From contig NZ_JYLD01000008.1 of assembly GCF_001043025.1 (NCBI RefSeq), forward strand, positions 186,001 through 250,000: a stretch of 64,000 bases of DNA, read 5' to 3'. The DNA comes from Pseudomonas helleri. GTDB lineage: Bacteria; Pseudomonadota; Gammaproteobacteria; Pseudomonadales; Pseudomonadaceae. The notes beneath the pieces were generated by a model. The model was not told where the DNA came from. It saw only the letters and a list, made by a program, of their open reading frames with translations, and ran no database searches. Below are positions 7,687-16,648 of this stretch, in pieces (the stretch's first letter is position 1; each line of letters starts with the position of its first letter). The position numbers and the translations under genes are program-made.

Positions 7687-10065
7687 TCAGAAGTCGATGC
7701 TGGTAGAGAGCTTCAGCGTGCGCGGTTCACTGACCGTAGCGAAGCCATCGTTAAAGACGCCTGCCCAGTAGGAACGGTTTTCAACGTTCTCCAGGCTGGC
7801 GCGAAACACCACGTCTTTGCTCAGGATGCGTGTGCTGTAACGTGCGCCGAGGTCGTAACGGGTCCATTGCGGGATTTTCAGGGTGTTGGCGTCATTCAGG
7901 TATTGCGAGCTGCTGTGAATGACCAGTGTGTTCAGGGTCAGGCCTTCGACCCACGGCGTGTCCCACTCGGCACCCAGGTTGGCCGACAACTTCGGCACGC
8001 CACGTGCGGTGTTGCCGTCCAGCGCGCCGTTAGCCGTGCGGGTCAGCTCGGCGTGGGTGTAAGTGACGCCGCCCAGCAGTCGCACCGAAGGAATGATCGA
8101 ACCGAACATGTTCCATTCCACACCACGGTTACGTTGTTTGCCGTCGTCGCTGTAGAGGTTGCTGGTCTTGTTGAGGATCAGGCTGGGTTTCTCGATCTGG
8201 AACGCACTCAACGTATGGGTGAACGTGCCCAGGTCCCATTTCACACCGGCTTCCACTTGCTTGGCTTTATACGGTTCGAACTGATCGCCGTAGTTGGCCG
8301 CTGTCACGTCGCCGACGGTGTTGCCCTGGGTCAGGCCTTCGATGTAGTTGGCGTACAACGACACGGGCACATCCCAGGGTTTGATCACCAGGCCCACCGC
8401 CGGGGTGATGGCTTGCTCATCGTAGGTTTTTGGCTTGCTCATCTGCTGGCGCACCCGTTGTGAACGAGCTCCCAACGTTAGCAGCACTTTGTCATCAGCG
8501 AAGGCCAGGGTATCGGCAACGGCAAAGCTGGAGAGAGTGTTGTCACCGGTTTTCGAGTTGGAGCCCGTGTGCCCGGCAATAATCGGCTTGCCAGGGTGGT
8601 AGATGTTGCTCGGGTAGCGCGCGCCGGTCACGGTGGGCGCCCGGCCAATGTTCTGGTGCAACAGGCTGGCGGTGAACACCAGCTTGTGGTCGATGGGGCC
8701 GGTGGTCACATGCCCGCGAATACCGGCCTCGTAAGCGGTACTGGCGGTATAACCGGCCTGGTTGTAGGTTTCGCCGGTAGCGTCGCCCTTGTCATTGTTG
8801 ACCCGCAGGCGGGTGCCGTTGAGAAAACCCTGATAGCGGCTTTTCGAGCTGCCGGCGCTGGCGAAGGTTGTCCAGTCGTCGTTGAGTTCATATTCGCCGC
8901 GCACAATCACGGCCTTGCTGATCTGCTTGGCGCTGATGCCTTTGAGGATGTTGGTGTCAGCTTTCGGCGCCTTGAGCACATGGCCAATGTCGCTGAAGCC
9001 GACCATCATCGGGCTGCCGTTGATGGCGCGCTCGTGGGTTTCATAAGCGTCCAGTGCGAGCTTCCAGCCGTCGCCACGATAATCCATGGCCAGCGAGGTG
9101 AGCGTGCGTTCCTTGGACTGTTTGTCGACGCCGGTGTCGCCGTCGCCGTACACGCCGTTAAAACGAATGCCAAAGCGCTGTTCGTCACCCAGGCGACGGC
9201 TGAAATCCAGGTGCTCGGCAAAATAGCCGTCAGACACATAGCTTGTGGTCAGGCGGGTCAGCGGTTTTTCCCCGGCGCGTTTGGGCACCAGGTTAATCAC
9301 GCCGCCCACGCCACCGCTGGGTGCCATGCCGGACAGCAGGGCGCCCGGGCCTTTGAGCACTTCGACGCGGTCCAGAAATTCGGTCGGCACGTGGCCGTCC
9401 GGGGCCATGCCGTACAAGCCATTGAGTGCCAGCTCTGCCGAGTCGAGGGAAAAACCACGGATCATGAAGTTCTCATACGCGTGACCTTCGCCGGTGCTGA
9501 AGCGGATCGACGGGTCGTTGCGCAGGACGGCTCCCACGGTGCCGCTTTGCTGGTTTTCGATGGTTTGCGCGGTGTATGAGGTGATGTTGAACGGCGTGTC
9601 CATGATCTGGGTATCGCCCAGCAGCCCCAGCCGGGCACCGGTGGCCACCTGGCCGCCGCTGTAGGCTTCAGGCAAGTCACTGGCGCCCAGGCCGGCACCG
9701 TTGACCCGGGTTTCACCCAGGTTCAGGGCGCCGTCAATCTGTGCCTGGCGCAACACGATTACACCGTTTTCTTCGCTGGCAACCAGCCCGGTATTGTCCA
9801 ACAAGTGCTGTAAGGCTTCGTGCAGGGTGTACTGACCATTCAGTGGCTGTGCACTGCGCCCGGCGAGCAATTGGCTGTCGGCGGCGATGGCGACGCCCGC
9901 TTCACGGGCCAGGGTATGAACCGCAGCCTCCAGCGGCTGTGCGGGCAGGTTCAAGTTGAGCGGCGTGTTGCTGCCCGCCAGAGCGGTCCCGGCGCCGAAC
10001 AGCAGAGAGCACGCCAGTGCCAGGCGGCTCAGTGGGGCGCGGTAAGGGGAGGCGTAATGCGACAT
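7687..10065 (-). CDS. TonB-dependent siderophore receptor with N-terminal signalling (STN) domain
   Basis: The 792-residue protein has a signal peptide (to about residue 30), an STN signalling domain (about 35-107, LNLPAQPLEAAVHTLAREAGV ... ENGVIVLRQ), a plug domain (DTPFNITSYTAQTIENQQ ... VEVLKGPGALLSGMAPSGGVGGVINLVPKRA) and a 22-strand barrel ending in F. STN-bearing receptors import ferric siderophore and also signal to a FecR anti-sigma. The gene lies downstream of exactly such a sigma/FecR pair and upstream of a Fes-like esterase, so a catecholate ligand is likely. The plug family resembles FpvA/FoxA-type receptors; the siderophore cannot be named. Confidence 0.92.
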   Translation of the reverse strand: MSHYASPYRAPLSRLALACSLLFGAGTALAGSNTPLNLNLPAQPLEAAVHTLAREAGVAIAADSQLLAGRSAQPLNGQYTLHEALQHLLDNTGLVASEENGVIVLRQAQIDGALNLGETRVNGAGLGASDLPEAYSGGQVATGARLGLLGDTQIMDTPFNITSYTAQTIENQQSGTVGAVLRNDPSIRFSTGEGHAYENFMIRGFSLDSAELALNGLYGMAPDGHVPTEFLDRVEVLKGPGALLSGMAPSGGVGGVINLVPKRAGEKPLTRLTTSYVSDGYFAEHLDFSRRLGDEQRFGIRFNGVYGDGDTGVDKQSKERTLTSLAMDYRGDGWKLALDAYETHERAINGSPMMVGFSDIGHVLKAPKADTNILKGISAKQISKAVIVRGEYELNDDWTTFASAGSSKSRYQGFLNGTRLRVNNDKGDATGETYNQAGYTASTAYEAGIRGHVTTGPIDHKLVFTASLLHQNIGRAPTVTGARYPSNIYHPGKPIIAGHTGSNSKTGDNTLSSFAVADTLAFADDKVLLTLGARSQRVRQQMSKPKTYDEQAITPAVGLVIKPWDVPVSLYANYIEGLTQGNTVGDVTAANYGDQFEPYKAKQVEAGVKWDLGTFTHTLSAFQIEKPSLILNKTSNLYSDDGKQRNRGVEWNMFGSIIPSVRLLGGVTYTHAELTRTANGALDGNTARGVPKLSANLGAEWDTPWVEGLTLNTLVIHSSSQYLNDANTLKIPQWTRYDLGARYSTRILSKDVVFRASLENVENRSYWAGVFNDGFATVSEPRTLKLSTSIDF

Positions 10066-10134
10066 GGTCAGTCCTGACTCGAGTGTAGTTATGGGTGAAG
10101 ACGGACCTCGGCGCGTTTACCCCTCAAAAATAAT

Positions 10135-11097
10135 TCAACGCAATTGCACATAGAGCTCACCGGCCTTGTTGACCACTTGCACGGGCAGGATTCGCGGCAG
10201 CGTTTGCAGCAGCATCTGCGGTTTATCGCTGGGGAAACTGCCGGTCAGGCGCAAATGCGCGGCGTCGGCGCTGACCCGCACAGGGCGGGCTGCGTAAGCG
10301 TTGTACTCAGCGAGCACTTCGGACAGCGGCGCATCGGTGTATGACCACCAGCCTTTGCGCCAGTTTTCAACATCAGGCCCGGCCTGGCGGTGCGGATTGA
10401 GCGCGATCACCTCGCCTTGGGCATTGAGGCTGACGTGCTGCCCGGCGGTGAGGATTTTCGCTTCCCCCTTGAGTCCTTGCACATGCACCCGGCCGCGGGC
10501 CACCGCCACCTGAATACAGCCGCCACGGTCGCTGACACTGAACGCCGTACCCAGCACCTTGATCTGGCCCAGTCGGGTATTGATGACAAAACTGCGCAAG
10601 GTTTCGTGGGCCACGTCGAAATACACGTTGCCGTGCAGCAGCATCACCTGGCGTTGAGCGTGGCTGAACTCAACGCGCACGTTGGATTCAGCGGCCAGCA
10701 GCAGCTCGCTGCCATCGGGCAAGGTGACCGGACGCGACGGCTCGGCGTGTTCAGTCAGCAGCGACTGGGTGAAAGGTCTGGTTTCGCGCCACAACCAGCT
10801 CAACCAGCCCGATGCGCCGATTACCGCCAGCAGCCCGGTGCCCTGGCGCAGCAGGCGGCGACGGCTCAGGTTGACCGGCTGCGACTGCACCGTGCCGCGC
10901 AACTGTGGCGTCAACCGATGGATCATTTGCCAGCGCCGCTCGGCCTCAAGCCAGGCATGCTCGTGTTCACTGCTTTGGCTGCGCCAGCGCGCCAGTTGCT
11001 TGTGGGCCTGCTCCACCCGCAAAGGGTCATCGCTATTGAGCTTGGCCAGGTACGTCAGTGCCTGTTGCACCTTGCGCGCAGAGAGTGGCTCAGACAT
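10135..11097 (-). CDS. FecR-family transmembrane anti-sigma factor with a twin-arginine motif
   Basis: A 320-residue protein in three parts: a cytoplasmic DUF4880-type sigma-binding head (1-60, LARWRSQSSEHEHAWLEAERRWQMI), one membrane span (about 86-103), and a periplasmic FecR domain (about 115-210, VTLPDGSELLLAAESNVRV ... VLGTAFSVSD) with a C-terminal STN-interacting region. Immediately before the span is SRRRLL (78-83), a Tat-type motif. It overlaps the stop of the upstream sigma gene by 8 nt, so the two are translationally coupled. It should hold the sigma factor inactive, or help activate it, until the STN receptor downstream binds its ferric ligand. Confidence 0.9.
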   Translation of the reverse strand: MSEPLSARKVQQALTYLAKLNSDDPLRVEQAHKQLARWRSQSSEHEHAWLEAERRWQMIHRLTPQLRGTVQSQPVNLSRRRLLRQGTGLLAVIGASGWLSWLWRETRPFTQSLLTEHAEPSRPVTLPDGSELLLAAESNVRVEFSHAQRQVMLLHGNVYFDVAHETLRSFVINTRLGQIKVLGTAFSVSDRGGCIQVAVARGRVHVQGLKGEAKILTAGQHVSLNAQGEVIALNPHRQAGPDVENWRKGWWSYTDAPLSEVLAEYNAYAARPVRVSADAAHLRLTGSFPSDKPQMLLQTLPRILPVQVVNKAGELYVQLR

Positions 11098-11620
11098 GGC
11101 GGCAAGCCAGGCTCAGTTCAGACAGATCAAACACGGCCCGGGCGATGTGCAACTCAACTGACTTGGCCGACAGCCCAAGCTCCTCGCACACCTGGCGATG
11201 GCTACAGCCCTCCAGCCGCACCCGCACAAACACCTCACGGCGCAGGCGCGGCATGCGCTCGATGCGCTCGATCAAATGCTGCAACTGTTCGCGGGCAATG
11301 ACGATTTCTTCAACGGTGGGGCTCAGCACATCAAGCCGGCTCATCCAGTCATCCAGCGCCGCCACCTCACTGCTGTGGCGGCGATATTGATCGATGCACA
11401 GGTTGCGCGCGGCTTTGAACAACAGCGCCCGAGGATTGGCCACCGGGCTGTTCAACGCGTGGGCATAAGCCTGGGCGAAACTGGACTGGGCAATATCCGC
11501 CGCATCGTCAGGGTTGCGCAAACGCCCGCACAAATAGCGGCGCAGCTCGGTGTAGCTGGCCAACAGATCGTCGACCACTGCGTTCAAAGAGGATGTGCAA
11601 GACGGGGTAAGGAATGACAT
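11090..11620 (-). CDS. ECF RNA polymerase sigma factor, FecI/FpvI family
   Basis: A 176-residue ECF sigma factor. Region 2 is seen in LRNPDDAADIAQSSFAQAYAH and NPRALLFKAARNLCIDQYRR; region 4 in ERMPRLRREVFVRVRLEGCSHRQVCEELGLSAKSVELHIARAV. ATG 11620 gives the usual short N-terminus; a frame extension to 11746 runs through a Fur-box-like site and a repeat and is unlikely. It is the first gene of a sigma, anti-sigma, receptor, esterase cluster and is expected to drive the receptor promoter at 10066-10134. Confidence 0.9.
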   Translation of the reverse strand: MSFLTPSCTSSLNAVVDDLLASYTELRRYLCGRLRNPDDAADIAQSSFAQAYAHALNSPVANPRALLFKAARNLCIDQYRRHSSEVAALDDWMSRLDVLSPTVEEIVIAREQLQHLIERIERMPRLRREVFVRVRLEGCSHRQVCEELGLSAKSVELHIARAVFDLSELSLACRHV

Positions 11621-11644
11621 GCAGAGCCGCTGGAGAGAGATGCT

Positions 11645-11663
11645 AATAGGAATTCGTATCATT
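11645..11663. promoter_or_regulatory. Predicted Fur box before the first ECF sigma gene
   Basis: Read on the - strand the site is AATGATACGAATTCCTATT, which matches 13 of 18 arm positions of the AATGATAAT-N-ATTATCATT consensus. It lies 25 bp upstream of the sigma start, the usual arrangement for Fur repression of iron-starvation sigma factors. Confidence 0.7.
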
Positions 11664-11715
11664 CTCACATATGTGTAACTCTTTGTGCCAGCGTGTAATC
11701 GTGCCCCCAAGCCCG

Positions 11716-11802
11716 GTGGGAGCGGGCTTGCTCGCGATACGTACAACCCGGTGCGCCTGTTGACGCCGTGTCGAACCCATCGCGGGCAAGCCCGGCTCCC
11801 AC
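11716..11802. repeat. REPIN-like inverted pair, GGGAGCGGGCTTGC subfamily
   Basis: GTGGGAGCGGGCTTGCTCGC (from 11716) is mirrored by GCGGGCAAGCCCGGCTCCCA (to 11801), spaced about 40 bp apart. It lies between the sigma upstream region and the 3' end of tonB. It is a different sequence family from the TAGGAGCGAGC copies found elsewhere in the window. Confidence 0.75.
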
Positions 11803-11809
11803 AAAAACT

Positions 11810-12586
11810 CTATTTCGAGAACACCACCGGCACTGTAAACCTCAGCTTGCTGCCTTCTGGCGGTCGCGGTACCGGTGAGGCGCGGTTGATCATGTCGAGG
11901 GTGGCGTTGTCCAGCTCGCTGAAACCTGCTGAACGCACCACCGTAGCGCTTAGAACCTTGCCATTGCTGTCGATCTCAAACCGCAAGTAGGCCACGCCCC
12001 GGTCACCCCGATCGCGGGCGTTTTGCGGGTAGCGCTTGAAGCGCTCCAGGTGCGCCAGCAACTGCGCTTCCCATTGCACTTTCAACGCCGGATCAGCAGC
12101 GCCGCGCGAGGACTCTGCCGCCGCAGTGGTCGCCGCCTTTTGCGCGTCAAGTTTGGGCGGGGCGGTGGTGGTCGACGACGCCGGTAGTTCTTCCTGTTTT
12201 TTCGGCGGTGCCTGAATCTCCGAGCCCTGTTGCGGTGCGCTTTGATACGTCCCGTGGGCGGTGTCCTTGAAGGGCGATTTGGCCTGTTTGGCCGGTGACG
12301 GTTGCGGGGTGGGCGTGACTTTTTTTACCACCTCTTTGGGCGGTTTGGCCGATGGCGTGCTGATCTGTTTTTGCACCTGCTTGTCAGGCGCCACTTGCAG
12401 GTCTTGTTCGACCACTTGTGCCACGGGCACGGCGGCCAGCTCGATCATCATCGCCGCCGGTGCTGCCTCGGCCGAGGGGATCGGTGAAGTGTGCAACAGC
12501 CAGACGGTGATGCCCGTGTACACGCTCAGGGTGATCAGCGTGGCCACGCTCCAGAGCGCCTTGCGGGATTGGTTCAGGTAGGTCAT
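11810..12586 (-). CDS. tonB: TonB-family energy transducer
   Basis: A 258-residue inner-membrane protein: one N-terminal membrane span (about residues 10-32, LWSVATLITLSVYTGITVWLL), a proline/lysine/glutamine-rich periplasmic spacer (about 60-160) and a C-terminal TonB domain (about 170-258: FKRYPQNARDRGDRGVAYLRFEIDSNGKVLSATVVRSAGF). TonB spans the periplasm to energise outer-membrane receptors with ExbBD. It is 70 bp downstream of the haem-type receptor and in the same direction, so it is probably dedicated to that receptor. No exbB or exbD is nearby, so it must borrow them. ATG 12586 is preferred over TTG 12607. Confidence 0.87.
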   Translation of the reverse strand: MTYLNQSRKALWSVATLITLSVYTGITVWLLHTSPIPSAEAAPAAMMIELAAVPVAQVVEQDLQVAPDKQVQKQISTPSAKPPKEVVKKVTPTPQPSPAKQAKSPFKDTAHGTYQSAPQQGSEIQAPPKKQEELPASSTTTAPPKLDAQKAATTAAAESSRGAADPALKVQWEAQLLAHLERFKRYPQNARDRGDRGVAYLRFEIDSNGKVLSATVVRSAGFSELDNATLDMINRASPVPRPPEGSKLRFTVPVVFSK

Positions 12587-12655
12587 GAGCTCATCAATAG
12601 TAATCAACGTAAAACGGGACGCCCGTGGGCATCCCGTGTTTTAACCACAGTCAGG

Positions 12656-15586
12656 TCAGAACTTGACCGTCAGGCCTGTGCGCAGCGTGCGCCCCGGTGC
12701 AGGCATAAAGCTTTGTGCCAGCGGGTCGAGGTAGTACACGTTGGTCAGGTTTTGCACGCCGAAGTCGATCTGCGTGCCCTTGTAGATTTCGTAGCTGGCA
12801 AACAGGTCGAAAATCGCCGATTGGCGGTAGTAGATCTGGTTGGTGGTAATGCCATCGTTCCACGGTTTGTTCAGCTTGGCGGTTGGTGCGCTGTTGTAGA
12901 CCATGCGTCCACCGAGGACCAGATGGTTGTCAAACCAGCGGGTTCCGACGGTGGTGTTGACCGAGTACTTGGGCGGGTTCTGGGTGTTGGTGTAAGAACC
13001 CGGGAAACCGCCGTCCACGCAGTTAGGCGTCGGGGTGCCGTCGTCGCGCAGTTTTTGCGCCAGGTCCGGGGCACAAGTTTTGGCGTTCAGGTAGTAGGTA
13101 GCGGACACGTCAGTGAACACGCGGCCCATGTCGTAGCTGGTCTGCAACTCGACGCCCTTGACCCTGAAGCTGTCAACGTTTTGCAGGTTGCCGGCGAAGA
13201 TGTCCTGATAGTCGCGGGTGATGTAGTTTTCGATCTTGTTGTCGAAGTACGCCAGCTTGGCAGCGGCGCTGTCGCCGTCGAGGAACACGTCGTTCTTCAG
13301 CGTGCTGGCGCCCACTTCCCAGTTCTTGCTGCGCTCAGGTTTCAGGTTGGCACCGGGCACGGCCGCCGTGAACAAGCCCAGGGTGGACTCGAACAGGCTT
13401 GGCATGCGCACGCCTTCGCTGTAGTTGAGGTACACGAAGCTGCTGTCGTTGATGTCGTACTTCACGCCGAATGAAGGCGTAAAGGCATGGTCGCGACGTT
13501 CGATCGGCTTGGCATAGCTGTAGCTGGTGGCGAACTTCTTCATCTCGGTGTCATTGGCTTCGAAGTTATCGTAGCCGGTGTCACCCACCGTGCCTTTTTC
13601 GTACGGCGTGGCGTTGAGCGAGTCCTTGGTGAAGTTGCCTTGCTGGTCCGGACGCCAGTACACATAACCGAAGCGGTCATTGCCTTTGTACAGCCATGTC
13701 CAGCGAACCGGGCGATTGGCAAAGGTTGCGGGGCTGGCCAACTGGTTGTGGTCTTTGCTGTGGAACTCGCTGTAGCGTCCGCCCACGGTAAAGGTCAACG
13801 GCTTGATCGGCGCCCATTGCAGCGAGCTCACCAGGCTGCCTTCCTGGCGGTCGCCGCTGCGGATAAAGCGGTTTTGCTCGAGGTCAGATTGCAGCACGGG
13901 CGAGTTGTCGTCAGGGCGCAGTTTTTCATTCTGGTATGAGGCGCCGTAGTTCCAGGCGAATTTGCCGACCTGGGTGTCGAAGCGTGAGGTGTTGCTCACG
14001 TCCGTGCCCCAGCGCAAATCCTTGCTGCGGTTAAGCAGGGCGTCCTGATAGCCGTCTTCGCTCAGTTGATCCGGCTCGCCTTCATAGCCAAACAGCGGGG
14101 TCACGGTACTCAAGCCGTTGTAGGCCTTGCTCTGGGCCTTGGTCACCCAGGCGTTGGCGCTCAAGTCGATCAGCGGGTTGTCTTCAGGCTTGAAGGTGTA
14201 GCGTGCGGTGTAGGCGTTGATCCGCATGGTGCCGGGCTGCCACTGCGGCACGGTGCCGGTGGTGTTGCGGATGATGCGCGAGGGCATCACTTCGCCGTAT
14301 TCGCCATCGGTCCAGCGATAGGCCAGCTCAAGGGCCTGATCCGGTGAAGGCTTGATGATGGTCTTGAGCAATACCGCCTTGGAGTCGGTGGACGTGTTGA
14401 GCACTTCGTTGCCGGCCTTGAACACTTTGGCCGGGCCGTTGGCCTCTTCGGTTCTGTAGACGTACTGCTTGGTCGCCGGGTCCCAGCGTCGCACTTGCTT
14501 GAACACCTGGTAATCCTTGAAGCCCTTTTTACCGGCGTAGTAGTTGCCGCTTTCGCGCTGGGTGTAGGCCGCGACAAAATCGATGGTGTCACTGGTGCTG
14601 GCAAACGCCGCGCTGCCCGAATGCGCCTGCGGATCGAAAATGCTGTTGCTGCCTTTGCGCGGAGTGGCGTTGTACTCGTGCGGGCGGTCGACGCTGTTGC
14701 TGGAGATATCGCCCTTGAGACGGAAACCGGTGGTTTCGCCGTCCTTAAGAATGTCTTTGGGTTGCAGGGTTTTCATCTTCACCATCCCACCGATGGCGCC
14801 CGCGGCATCGGCGCCCAGGCTAGGGCCTTTGTCGACGGTGATGTCGCTGATCAAGTCGGGGTCGATGTAGCTGCGTTGCTGCATGCCGCCGTAACCGCGA
14901 TAGGCGTCAATCGCTTGCTGGCTGCCGTCGATGGTCACCGGTACGCGGCTCTGGCCCTGAATGCCACGGATGTTCACGTCCAGCGCGCCGCCGTTGCGGG
15001 TGTCACCGGTTTGCACGCCAGGCACGCCCTTGAGAATGTCGGCCGGGGAGGAGCCGCGAAAGCGATTGATGGTCTCGCCGGAGATATACACGCTTGAGCC
15101 TGCCTGGGTGTAAACCTGCGCGGCCGGGCCGGTCAAGCGGCTGCTCTGGCCACCTTTGATGGTCACGGCGCCGAGCAGTTCAGATTCGTCCAGATCACCG
15201 TCCAGGCCGGTGCTGGCCTCGCTGCGCGGGCTGAGGATCAGGCTGCGTTGGCCGTCGATTTTCCAGCTTACCGGCGCATCGCCGAGCAACTGGCGCAAGG
15301 CCTGTTCGTTGCTGAAATTACCGCGCACAGCAGGGGCTTGCAGACCATCTACCAGCCCGGCCGCCAGACCCAGTTGCAGATTGGCCTGACGCGCAAAAGC
15401 GCTGAGGGCGTTGGTCAGCGGCTGGGCCGGGATATCGAAGAAACGGGTAGCTTGATCACTTGGCAGCGCGTTGGGTTCTGCTGCCACCGCCGACGGCGGA
15501 TGGAAAATCGCGCTGTTGATTGCCACACACAGTACGGCCAGCGCCACCGGTACTTTGGAGTGCGCAACGTGTGATCGGTTACCCAT
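12656..15586 (-). CDS. hxuA: TonB-dependent haem/haemophore-type receptor with STN domain (HxuA-like)
   Basis: A 976-residue outer-membrane receptor: signal peptide to about residue 36, STN signalling domain (about 47-120, RFFDIPAQPLTNALSAFARQANLQL), plug (about 150-290, GSSPADILKGVPGVQTGDTRNGGALDVNIRGIQGQSRVPVTIDG) and a large barrel with an FRGSS and a YLNYSEGVRMPSLFE stretch typical of haem receptors, ending in F. Large size, STN domain and the sigma/FecR pair upstream match the Hxu haem-uptake system of P. aeruginosa. The ligand is inferred from family resemblance and gene order, not from any bound residue I can prove. Translation starts at ATG 15586. Confidence 0.85.
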   Translation of the reverse strand: MGNRSHVAHSKVPVALAVLCVAINSAIFHPPSAVAAEPNALPSDQATRFFDIPAQPLTNALSAFARQANLQLGLAAGLVDGLQAPAVRGNFSNEQALRQLLGDAPVSWKIDGQRSLILSPRSEASTGLDGDLDESELLGAVTIKGGQSSRLTGPAAQVYTQAGSSVYISGETINRFRGSSPADILKGVPGVQTGDTRNGGALDVNIRGIQGQSRVPVTIDGSQQAIDAYRGYGGMQQRSYIDPDLISDITVDKGPSLGADAAGAIGGMVKMKTLQPKDILKDGETTGFRLKGDISSNSVDRPHEYNATPRKGSNSIFDPQAHSGSAAFASTSDTIDFVAAYTQRESGNYYAGKKGFKDYQVFKQVRRWDPATKQYVYRTEEANGPAKVFKAGNEVLNTSTDSKAVLLKTIIKPSPDQALELAYRWTDGEYGEVMPSRIIRNTTGTVPQWQPGTMRINAYTARYTFKPEDNPLIDLSANAWVTKAQSKAYNGLSTVTPLFGYEGEPDQLSEDGYQDALLNRSKDLRWGTDVSNTSRFDTQVGKFAWNYGASYQNEKLRPDDNSPVLQSDLEQNRFIRSGDRQEGSLVSSLQWAPIKPLTFTVGGRYSEFHSKDHNQLASPATFANRPVRWTWLYKGNDRFGYVYWRPDQQGNFTKDSLNATPYEKGTVGDTGYDNFEANDTEMKKFATSYSYAKPIERRDHAFTPSFGVKYDINDSSFVYLNYSEGVRMPSLFESTLGLFTAAVPGANLKPERSKNWEVGASTLKNDVFLDGDSAAAKLAYFDNKIENYITRDYQDIFAGNLQNVDSFRVKGVELQTSYDMGRVFTDVSATYYLNAKTCAPDLAQKLRDDGTPTPNCVDGGFPGSYTNTQNPPKYSVNTTVGTRWFDNHLVLGGRMVYNSAPTAKLNKPWNDGITTNQIYYRQSAIFDLFASYEIYKGTQIDFGVQNLTNVYYLDPLAQSFMPAPGRTLRTGLTVKF

Positions 15587-15688
15587 GCTTCATCGCCTTT
15601 CGTTTTGGTATTACGAGTCATTCGCAATACAAGGAGCTACAAAGACGAACACCTTCAGGATTTTTTTCAGTGATAACGAAAATATTTT

Positions 15689-16648
15689 TCATTTAGCTTT
15701 TTTGGCAGTGCCAATGACCGTCAGCAGAGGCGAGTACTGACGCACTTCACCGCCAATCGGCGCGACCAGGGCTTGCAGCGCGCGCCGGGTATCGCGCATG
15801 TCGTAAAGTCCGGTCACCCGTTTGTTGGCCAGGGCCGGATCATTAATCACGATCCAGCCGCGCTGGTAGCGGTCGAGTTGTTCCACCACCTGGGCAACGC
15901 TGGCATTTTCAAAAAACTGCGCACCTTTGATCCAGCCCGCGACTTCATCAGGCATGACCAGAGATTGCGTGGCGTTGCCGGTGTTGCGGTCGATCCACAA
16001 ACGCTGGCCTGCGCCCAGCCGATACTGTTTGTTGACGCCGACAGTGCCGTCGCGCACCTCGACACTCAGGCCAGCTTGGCGCTGTGCCACATCGAAGGCG
16101 GTGCCCAAGACCCTGATCACGGCTTCTTCGCTGCGCACTTCAAACGGTTTGCTGGCGTCATGCACCACGTCGAAAAACACTTCGCCTTGCACCAGCGTGA
16201 CCTGGCGCTGGTGATCGTCGAAGCTCACGTTAATCGCGCTTTGCGGCGCCAGGGTCAGGCGGCTGCCGTCACTCAGGGTGACCTCACGGGTCTGCGCGGT
16301 CCCGGTGCTGTAATCCGCCCGCCAGTTCGGGCTCAGCACCAGCGCGGCACACACCGCCAAGGCACTGATGCAGGCTGCGGCCAACAGCGGCAGGCGTGGG
16401 CGCGGTTTAAGCGTTGTGACGTTCGCAGGCGCCTGTGGCCATTGTTGCCCGGTGCTTGGGGAGTGCGAACCGAGGGCTTCCCACGCACGATTGACCTGCG
16501 CCCAGGCCTCAAAGTGCTCCTCGTGGCTGTGCAACCAGCGGTCGAACTCCTCGAAACGCTCGGGTTGCTGTTGCAGGTCCAGCAGCCACTGGCCGGCGTC
16601 TTCCAGGCTTTGCGCCGAGACAGTCCGGGGCAGGGGGGCGTTATGCAT
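15689..16648 (-). CDS. hxuR: FecR-family anti-sigma factor (HxuR-like)
   Basis: A 319-residue membrane protein: cytoplasmic sigma-binding head (about 1-75, DAGQWLLDLQQQPERFEEFDRWLHSHEEHFEAWAQVNRAWEAL), one membrane span (about 85-105, LPLLAAACISALAVCAALVL) and the periplasmic FecR domain (VTLSDGSRLTLAPQSAINVSFDDHQRQVTLVQGEVFFDV). The start codon ATG 16648 overlaps the sigma gene's TAA by 8 nt. Unlike the FecR of the neighbouring locus, it has only PRP before the span and no twin-arginine motif. It should couple the STN receptor downstream to the sigma factor upstream. Confidence 0.88.
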   Translation of the reverse strand: MHNAPLPRTVSAQSLEDAGQWLLDLQQQPERFEEFDRWLHSHEEHFEAWAQVNRAWEALGSHSPSTGQQWPQAPANVTTLKPRPRLPLLAAACISALAVCAALVLSPNWRADYSTGTAQTREVTLSDGSRLTLAPQSAINVSFDDHQRQVTLVQGEVFFDVVHDASKPFEVRSEEAVIRVLGTAFDVAQRQAGLSVEVRDGTVGVNKQYRLGAGQRLWIDRNTGNATQSLVMPDEVAGWIKGAQFFENASVAQVVEQLDRYQRGWIVINDPALANKRVTGLYDMRDTRRALQALVAPIGGEVRQYSPLLTVIGTAKKAK

